Positions 57,536-64,000 of a DNA stretch of 64,000 bases are shown piece by piece. The notes under the pieces were generated by a model. It was not told where the DNA came from and ran no database searches. It saw nothing but the letters and a program-made list of their open reading frames with translations. Positions within the stretch are counted from its first letter, which is position 1; each line of letters begins with the position of its first letter. Position numbers and translations under genes: made by a program. This stretch comes from Spirometra erinaceieuropaei (lineage: Eukaryota; Platyhelminthes; Cestoda; Diphyllobothriidea; Diphyllobothriidae), in NCBI GenBank assembly GCA_902702965.1, contig CACRXP010000234.1:151463-215462 (forward strand), given 5' to 3'.

Positions 57536-59364
57536 GAGAGAGAGAGAGGACTGCATTATTTTGAAAATAACTTTCAAAACTTTCAGCAAAAACGGTTCTC
57601 AAGTACACAGTGATTACCATCCATCCGACCATCGAAGTCGAGATTACCGTGCGCGGAGATGCACACATGGAAACCCTCACCCGGTTTAGCTTGCCGGCCA
57701 AGGCGGTTACGGGATGTAGCTGCTGGGCAGAGCGTAGCTTCGGGGAGCCCCGTGAGAGTTAGGTGCGAGCAAATGGACGCAAGGCGTAGTCTACGCCTGC
57801 AAACAAATGAGCAACCTACCACGTCCGTCACGTGAACCCACCACTGGACACCCCTACACCCCATGCGCACCTGAACGACAGTCATCACTACAATATCACT
57901 CATGGCTTTGCAGTAATGTCCTCTAAGGCCATGTGCGCACACGTTAGAATTATTCATCGATTTCACTGCTGGGTCCACTATCATCGTTAGTGAGAAGCGA
58001 ACTGTTGTGTGCAACACACTACACAGGGGCTCTCGCTGCCTCGGCCGCTGTGCCAAATGTGATCAATAGCCGGCCGAAGGGCTGCTGATGAGTGGGAGAG
58101 GATAGGGCGTTTCAGAGCGATACCGAGGTATCATTCCTCCTGACAAGTCAGCACATTCTTCACCATAATACGTCGGACTCCTGGAGAGCACATCCAGCTA
58201 AAAGTTGTAGGTGAGAAGTTGTCAGCTGAGGGACGAAAATAGTTTATTTGAGATAGAATCAGGCTCCTTTTGTTCCTTAATTTGGTCCGTGCGGTATCTC
58301 AATTCTGTGGCGTCCGAGGCTATTGGTGCACGTACTATAAACAAACAAACTTGCTTTGGAACTGCCGCGTCCTAGCACCAGAAACATGGAAGAGTGCTCT
58401 TCTTAAAAAGGATGTTCGGGTAACAATGACTCCATAATAGTGGTCGCATTGAGCTCGCTCATGCCTGTTCCGTGTGGACTTACGGAGCGACTGATGCGTG
58501 ACATGCGACGGGCTGTCTAGCTATGTCAGCCACTGCGTCCGCATGCACTTTTAGTCGTTTTGTTTGCGTTCTCGTACTGGACCAAAGCAAATGTGGATGA
58601 GATATGCATGGAAATCCCAGGATTGTGCTAAGCCTATTCGCTTACAACTGTTAAATAATAATCTGCTGGTATAGGTACAGATCGTCTTACTCCATCATCG
58701 GTCGTGCGGAGACTTTGCAGCATTCAGTGCTTTTCCGTCATGCTCTCAATTGGTACTCGACTTATTTTTGACTCTGAAAATACTGCTCCGCATTGTGGAC
58801 ACGGACTGTCAGTTACATTGACGGAGGTAGTTGCTGTCAAACGCGGTGAAAATTTCGATTGTAGGTTAACAATTTTAGAACGTATCCCGTGCCAATAAAA
58901 GCAAAAATGGGAGTTCCAGGAAGAATTCGTGAAGAAGGAGACATGATCGCTAGAACAGGAGCTTAATTAGCCCAGCGTTTCGGATTCTCATTCAAATCCG
59001 TCATCAGAGACAGAGTCAGATAAGGGAAGTAAATTCTCCGGGCGTTGCGGTATTTATAGGGTGTAGTTACTAGGCTGCTACATGCCTGTCGCAGTTGGCA
59101 ACTCCCGAGAGCATCACGGCTAGACTGGCCAGATGTTTAAATATGCAGTTGCCATTTGTTTGTGTGCCGGCCACGATTACCAGCTCCCACGCTCATCGCA
59201 CGCAGTCGAGTTGCCGACTGCTGGATTTCATCATCCGTGCGAACTTTTGGACAATTCGACCCGCCGACATTGACACAAGGTCTCCTTGGGGCTAGCTATT
59301 TTGCCAAGGTAGTCTCAGCGCCAAATATGGAGAACGAAGGTCGTTACACTTGCTGAGGACGGAA
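57536..59364. other. No recognised gene
   Basis: A 157-codon minus frame (57583-58056) is long but has no motif, and a second frame overlaps it. GC content is higher here, which lengthens chance frames. The segment 59040-59364 may be the 3' untranslated part of the PLE at 59.4 kb. Confidence 0.4.
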
Positions 59365-60867
59365 AGATCATAACTCGAGCAGTTCACGGCTCATTAAGTT
59401 ATCGTATTTAGCAAGAATTTCTGCTTCATCAAACTTGAATGTATGGTTGTGTCCTGTTGAGTGAGCTGCGACTTGGGAGCTGCGTTGTTCCTTCCTACTG
59501 CTTTTGTGTGCTCGTTTATCCGCGTCCGGAGTAGTTTTCCGGTTTCATCGGTATAGTTTCTCTGCTCATAACTGCCCCAGACTCGGTACACGAGCTCAGA
59601 TGTCTATTGCCGTGGTAATGGATTCCTCGGTCTCATGATTTGGCACAATATGGTTTTCTTCGTCTTTGTGTAACTCTCATTTCAATGGGTATGAACCGGT
59701 GATTGGCGGTTTCCAAGACATCCTTAATTAAGGGAGAACTCGCCGAGATTTGGGACCTGTTGGATTTCGTCTGCTACCTCGATTGCGCAGGCCCTGGTTG
59801 ACGAAGTTGCGACGGTATCCGTTCGTTCAAAACAACCGCCGAATGTATTTTAGTTTATCAGCATTGTCTTCCGTAGCACTGCAGTGTATCCAAACGCTGG
59901 CTTAGTGCACTTACGCAACTGGGTGGTTGGGTGGTTGCTGTTGTAGCTCAGTACTTGCGTCATGGTTGCCGCTTTTCTGAATACCTTGTTCTTGGGGCCA
60001 GCGCAATTTTCGCGGCAGACAAGGACATCTGAAAAGGCTAACTAGTTTGTTTCCTCCTACTTCACTGTAAATTGGATGTCCTAGAAGATTTTGGTGAGGC
60101 GTTCTTTGAAATTTCGACACCCGATCCCGTTCGATAACCACGAGTGCATCATCCACAAACTGAGCACAAAATTTCGGTCTGTGGTGTCGGAGAACCAGCG
60201 ACTACAACCATTGTAGAACCGCTCGGCTATGAGTCACAAAATCGGCAAACGCATCAGCGTGCCTATCATCTGCTCGTAGATTGTTCCGTCGGATGTCAAG
60301 TACGTCTTGAGAATGAACTACAGGAGTCAGAGTATTAGGGCGTGTCCAAGACGATTCTCAGTTTCATCGCATTTTCCTCGTAGGTGTAGTTCGACAGTCT
60401 CGCCAGACAAGTCCTGAGGAATAGAAGTCAAACGGGATGTGACACCAAAGGATACCATGGCATCGCTTGGAAACGGATTTATCCTTTTAAGTTCCCCGAG
60501 AATAATGTTAGCGAATTGACTGCAGAGTGTGAATTTGCGGCGAGAAATTTAAAACGCCGAAGCACGCATCTTACCAGTCTGTAGGTTGGGGTACCTTTGA
60601 GTGTGACGGTGAGCCGGAGGGGGCACCCTTTTTGTGCATATTGGCAAGGCCACAGAAGCGGGCAAGCGTCGTTTCCTGCTCTCTCACCATGTTGCAGTCA
60701 ATCCATTTAACTGCACCGGGGTTCTCCAATGTCAACAACGTCGCAATGATTTCTTGTGTCCGCGTTTTTACGGGGCGGTTGCGCAATAGGCATAGGACTG
60801 TCGGCCCTCCAACAGGCGTTTGTTCTTCTGACGGTAATATTTTCCACCCAAAAAAGCAGTGGAGCAC
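59365..60867 (-). pseudogene. Penelope-like retroelement, nearly full RT to GIY-YIG order, heavily frameshifted
   Basis: Reading down the minus strand, 60867-60571 ends with LARFCGLANMHKKGAPSGSP (finger motif, usual LARFYGLxKxHK). About 60500-60370 gives SDAMVSFGVTSRLTSIPQDL, where the catalytic VSFDVTS has Asp changed to Gly. About 60300 gives TSDGTIYEQM, and 60156-60100 has FCAQFVDDALVVIERDRV (VDD box). The nuclease at 59595-59365 reads YEQRNYTDETGKLLRTRINE, then in another frame SQVAAHSTGHNHTFKFDEAE, ILAKYDN and SRELLEL. Several frameshifts separate the parts. The FDEAEILA motif ties it to the 37.3 and 45.5 kb relics. It is inactive. Confidence 0.82.
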
Positions 60868-60984
60868 GATAGCAAGGTTTTAATTGGGACTTCAGTCAAC
60901 TGAGTGCGTCGCGTTCGACCTTAGACAGCACTTTGCGCGGCCTGTGAGCCACAACGGTATAAAACATCTGAGGTTGGATAAAGT
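60868..60984. other. Spacer between PLE and LINE relics
   Basis: Short segment without motifs. Confidence 0.4.
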
Positions 60985-61640
60985 TCTAATAATAATAAAT
61001 CTTTATTCAAGACCCGCGGGGGTCCTATCATAGCAATTAAGAATAACTTTTACATTAATTTTAGACGGGGTATACAGAGTTTATACGATATTTAGTCATA
61101 GTTATTGAACAAGTAGTATGTCACGATGAATGTTGAGCGAGCAGTGAAAAGAACTCCTAATATAAACAAAATGAGTAGGATTGAATTAGAACTATAGGAG
61201 AAGAAAACTCTCGCTCATTAATGTAAAAAACAGGCAGGACCGGCCTTTATACGGCATTGTATAACGGATTTCATGAAGGGGTAATTAGGCGAGTCAGGCA
61301 GGACTGGCCTCTATGTGGTATTGAGTAAAAGGTTCGAAACGGGCATCATTAAGGCAGAATTCATATGACGGATGAGGTCATTCATGTCAAAGTGGCGAAT
61401 TGAAAACCACTGTCGAGGCAATACGAACCCAGATGCGGTCAGCCGGATCCAGCCGAAGAGAGAGCAAGGGAGATGCGACCAGACTACTAGCATATGGCGA
61501 ACATAGAAGGCTCCGCCAAGAGCGCCGATAGAGAGCATTTATTGAGGGCACAATGCATGAACTGAAATATCGAAAAATCAACAATCCTGATGAGGGATCT
61601 TAGGAAGCGATACGACTCACAAAAGAAGGAAATGTGAGCA
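60985..61640 (-). pseudogene. CR1/Jockey-like LINE 3' end with ATT-repeat tail
   Basis: On the minus strand, 61584-61387 gives ALYRRSWRSLLCSPYASSLV, then LLSLRLDPADRIWVR. An overlapping frame at 61538-61311 continues the family order with RQWFSIRHFDMNDLIRHM. This is the RT-distal C-terminal domain of CR1/Jockey-type elements, broken by one frameshift. The minus-strand sequence then runs through an AT-rich untranslated part to AATAAAGATTTATTATTATT at 61005-60986. The tail is typical of CR1/RTE-like elements ending in short ATT repeats instead of poly-A. A 64-bp imperfect direct repeat (CAGGCAGGACCGGCC at 61231 and CAGGCAGGACTGGCC at 61295) lies in the untranslated part. Confidence 0.7.
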
Positions 61641-62379
61641 GATACGGAAATTTAAAAGCGGCGTCCTATATTCCTGGTGGTCCTTTCTCAGTGTCATAGA
61701 GAAAGTTGTCCGGGACGGATGAGGAAAATAAAAGTTTAATCGAGTCACTGTTCAGATAAAGGCGCTGCCTTCTCTTACAAGTGTGTAGATCATCTGAGAA
61801 TCTTATATTTGTTGGAAGTTTGTAGTGGACAGCCATAATGGCCACGTCACGCCTCTCTCAAGCGCCTGCACCTTTGTCCTAGCGACAGCCTGCTATGGCA
61901 CGCACGTCTGCCCGGCTTCGATTTGTCTCGTTGCAATTCACTGTCTGTAACACGCATTCGGTCGATTCTCTGTCTGCATCATGTGAGGCTTGTCACTACC
62001 TTCACGTGAGCTCGGAGCCAATCAACGCAACTCCTATAGCTGATTGGTAAGACAGGCGGGAACAGTCCAGAACAATAGACTAAACAATTAGCAACGAAAC
62101 TTTTGCAGCGGCGACCTTCGGCGACCAGGGCTCATCGCTCTCGCGGACGTCGCCTCCGCGGCGCCGGACGCATCCTCGTCCGGTTGCCAACTTCCCTCTT
62201 CACTATTCTGTACAGAATAAAGTGTCCTAATGAAATGGCTTCCTAATTATAACAACTTGGGATATAGCCTGAAGTTGTGGCTTACTGAGCGTACACCATC
62301 ACCGCTTAGACGCTACAAGGTTATTCCAGAGGGAAGTATATCTGGAAGCAAAAAAGAGAACCTTTAGAGGTGGAGAAAG
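61641..62379. other. No recognised gene
   Basis: A GC-rich patch (about 62100-62190) and AT-rich flanks with no motif-bearing frame. It separates two LINE relics of similar type. Confidence 0.4.
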
Positions 62380-63480
62380 ATGGAGGAGGTATAATCAAAG
62401 GAGATTTGCGAAGATCGTATGGGTGACTGCTAGGGGTAAGTGCTGAAATCCGGGGAGATTTGAACTGTTTTTAATGCGAACGAGGAGACAGAAGTCGGCT
62501 TCTAGTCTTCAAACCCATAAAAAGTTTAACTGGCATCCATCTGAGTAGGAGATATTTGGATGTTCCTGGTCTAAAAGTTTTCTAGTGAAACTTCTCTGGA
62601 CATTTTCGATTTTTAAACGACCAGCTTCGTTCATCGAATCAAAGAATGGGCAACATTACTCGACAATGGGAAGTACAAACGTACGATAGAGTCTTAATTT
62701 AATTTCAGCATGGTAGAAATTGTAAAAAATAAAGCCACCAATCCGGGCAGCTTTGGCTGTAATTCTGTCAAAATGTAGCCAGAGGGTTGTCAGGCCGTGG
62801 AACTCGCTTCCAAGCGAGATGGTGACGGCTGACACAGTTTGTGTGCTTAAAAGAAAACTTGCTCGTCTAGTTTTCGACAGAAATCGGCTTGTACAGCATG
62901 ACTATGCACAGCCAGTTTTGTAAAATCTGTCATATACAATCTTCCGCACTAATTTACAGTGACCCCATGCACTACCTTATGATTACGATTGAACTGTGAC
63001 CCAATCACATTTTAAATGCCTGCAATTTTATTTTATTTTTGAGTATGAATCTGCGAAAGCACTGTACATAAATAGGGTCATCAAGGGCTCTGCCTATAAC
63101 CCTTCAATATACATACATACATACATACATACAGATCAAGATTATTTGTGTAACTTAAGCCTAAATCCCTGATGGTGGTACATTCAGTCATATTTTTGCC
63201 TTGAAAGACCGCTGGTTGGGGTAACCTCTCAGGTCCAAAACACATGCACGAACATTTAGACGGAGAGAAATCCATTAGCCATTTTAAGCTCCAAGCTGAG
63301 GGAGCAAGTAAGTCGGCATGGATTTGCCCCAGGCAGGGAATGCCCGTAGATTGATTGAAATAATAAACATATTTGAGATCATTGGCATAAATAAGGGATT
63401 GAGAATGTTTAACTGCCGCCGAGATATTTTTGTCTCGGTCGTCGCGTCCGTCTGAGAATCGATTCCACCGCTGCAATCAC
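62380..63480 (-). pseudogene. CR1/Jockey-like LINE, RT C-terminal region
   Basis: The minus frame 63476-63081 has SLIYANDLKYVYYFNQST (the FADDLK catalytic box with one Asp changed to Asn), then HADLLAPSAWSLKWLMDFSP, KCSCMCFG and TTIRDLGLSYTNNLD. All follow the usual order after the RT palm. The frame is interrupted by an ATAC microsatellite at 63109-63133. Further down, RLYRTFVLPIVE (stop) CCPFF and LKIENVQRSFTRKLLDQEHP (about 62690-62560) continue the family order, then RLEADFCLLVRIKN. Several frameshifts and stops make it inactive. Its last recognisable domain overlaps that of the 61 kb relic, so they are two separate copies. Confidence 0.75.
63109..63133. repeat. ATAC microsatellite
   Basis: About six copies of ATAC lie inside the LINE relic, between its RT-end motif and the next conserved block. 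Confidence 0.9.
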
Positions 63481-64000
63481 GTTGACGGTTTTGGCATCAG
63501 CTGTTCTTAATGAATCTTCATGCCGTAACACCTGTATTTGATGCTTCGTCAGTTCCTTTAACAACAGTTTGTGCACCAGTTTGTCGTTCTTTGGAGGCGT
63601 TGGCTTAGATAGCTCTCTAAATTTGTTCTCTGGTGCTGTATCCAGGATCGCTCTCCGTTCACGGACACTTTCCTACACCCTCTGCGCGAGCAGATTTGCA
63701 CCTAAATCGCCCAAAAACTCAGGCGATTTTGTCTTCTATAGGTTAGTACTCTGCTGAACCTACATGCTAAACCTAATGTAGCAGTCTTAAAGGAACATTG
63801 TGATTATTTTTCAGCCGTGTTAAAATGCAGTCGTCGCGCAAACGTCGTGTAAACAAGAGGCCAGCACAAGACACGTAAGGAACAGGTTGCTGTCGAGGCA
63901 CATCTGCAGAAACCGAATCCAAACATGCGTTGAGGAGTCTGTAAGGACCAAAGTTTCCCATAATGTGCCAAATCATGAGACCGAGGAATCCATTACCACG
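63481..64000. other. No recognisable feature
   Basis: Short frames at 63569-63757 (plus) and 63773-63976 (minus) have no motif. The window ends here. Confidence 0.4.

Noticed and set aside
57583..58056. 157-codon minus-strand ORF
   Set aside because: Long, but no domain, signal or splice context. In this GC-richer stretch about one ORF this long is expected by chance over the window, and an overlapping frame contains a LINE scrap.
63109..63133. ATAC repeat as a CRISPR-like or structured array
   Set aside because: It is a simple tetranucleotide microsatellite without spacers. No CRISPR array or cas gene occurs anywhere in the window.

Overview
The window looks like repeat-rich nuclear DNA from a flatworm, most likely a tapeworm (a diphyllobothriidean cestode is my best guess). 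Three things point there. First, two independent genes have canonical GT-AG introns of only 29-39 nt, an intron size class typical of cestodes and trematodes. Second, there is a dense load of Penelope-like elements (PLEs, reverse transcriptase plus GIY-YIG endonuclease) and APE-type non-LTR retroelements with C2H2 zinc fingers. Third, gene density is very low and no bacterial-style operon is present. The assignment is inference from sequence style; no search was run.

Only two loci carry convincing intact coding sequence. At 39.2-42.1 kb on the minus strand lie a 521-residue DDE-type transposase, resembling the TNP2/CACTA (CMC) group, and a five-exon gene for a DUF4806 protein. They look like the two genes of one DNA transposon. 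On the plus strand from 47.7 kb, three exons separated by 29-30 nt introns, plus one more exon at 51.3 kb, encode an orthologue of Gemin2/SIP1, the SMN-complex subunit that assembles spliceosomal Sm cores. Its middle exons were not found and its 3' end looks out of frame.

The rest is mostly mobile-element debris. PLE relics lie at 1.3 (weak), 4.4-5.0, 19.1-20.6, 27.8-28.9, 31.5-31.8, 37.1-37.5, 45.5 and 59.4-60.9 kb. Non-LTR LINE relics lie at 54.4-57.0, 57.5, 61.0-61.6 and 62.4-63.5 kb, with a possible endonuclease relic at 45 kb. A family of foldback DNA elements of about 1 kb, with TIRs of roughly 390 bp and apparent TA target duplications, has three full copies (9.7, 15.6 and 46.6 kb) and one half copy (6.8 kb). 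A dispersed/tandem repeat of about 346 bp occurs near 15.5-17.0, 21.4-21.9, 44.0-44.7 and 48.6 kb. A tRNA-derived SINE has copies at 14.1 and 32.1 kb. Another dispersed repeat occurs at 29.4-29.9, 50.4 and 53.7-54.4 kb.

The most striking pattern is that young-looking repeats repeatedly form long, almost perfect palindromes. The PLE at 27.84-28.93 kb has 312 bp inverted arms at about 99% identity inside an exact 15 bp target-site duplication. A PLE 3' end at 31.5-31.84 kb does the same with short spacing. Two copies of the 346 bp repeat at 44.02-44.56 kb form 263 bp arms with about two mismatches. Large stretches (about 7-9.7, 10.7-14, 22-27.4, 32.4-37 and 57.5-59.4 kb) hold nothing I can recognise.
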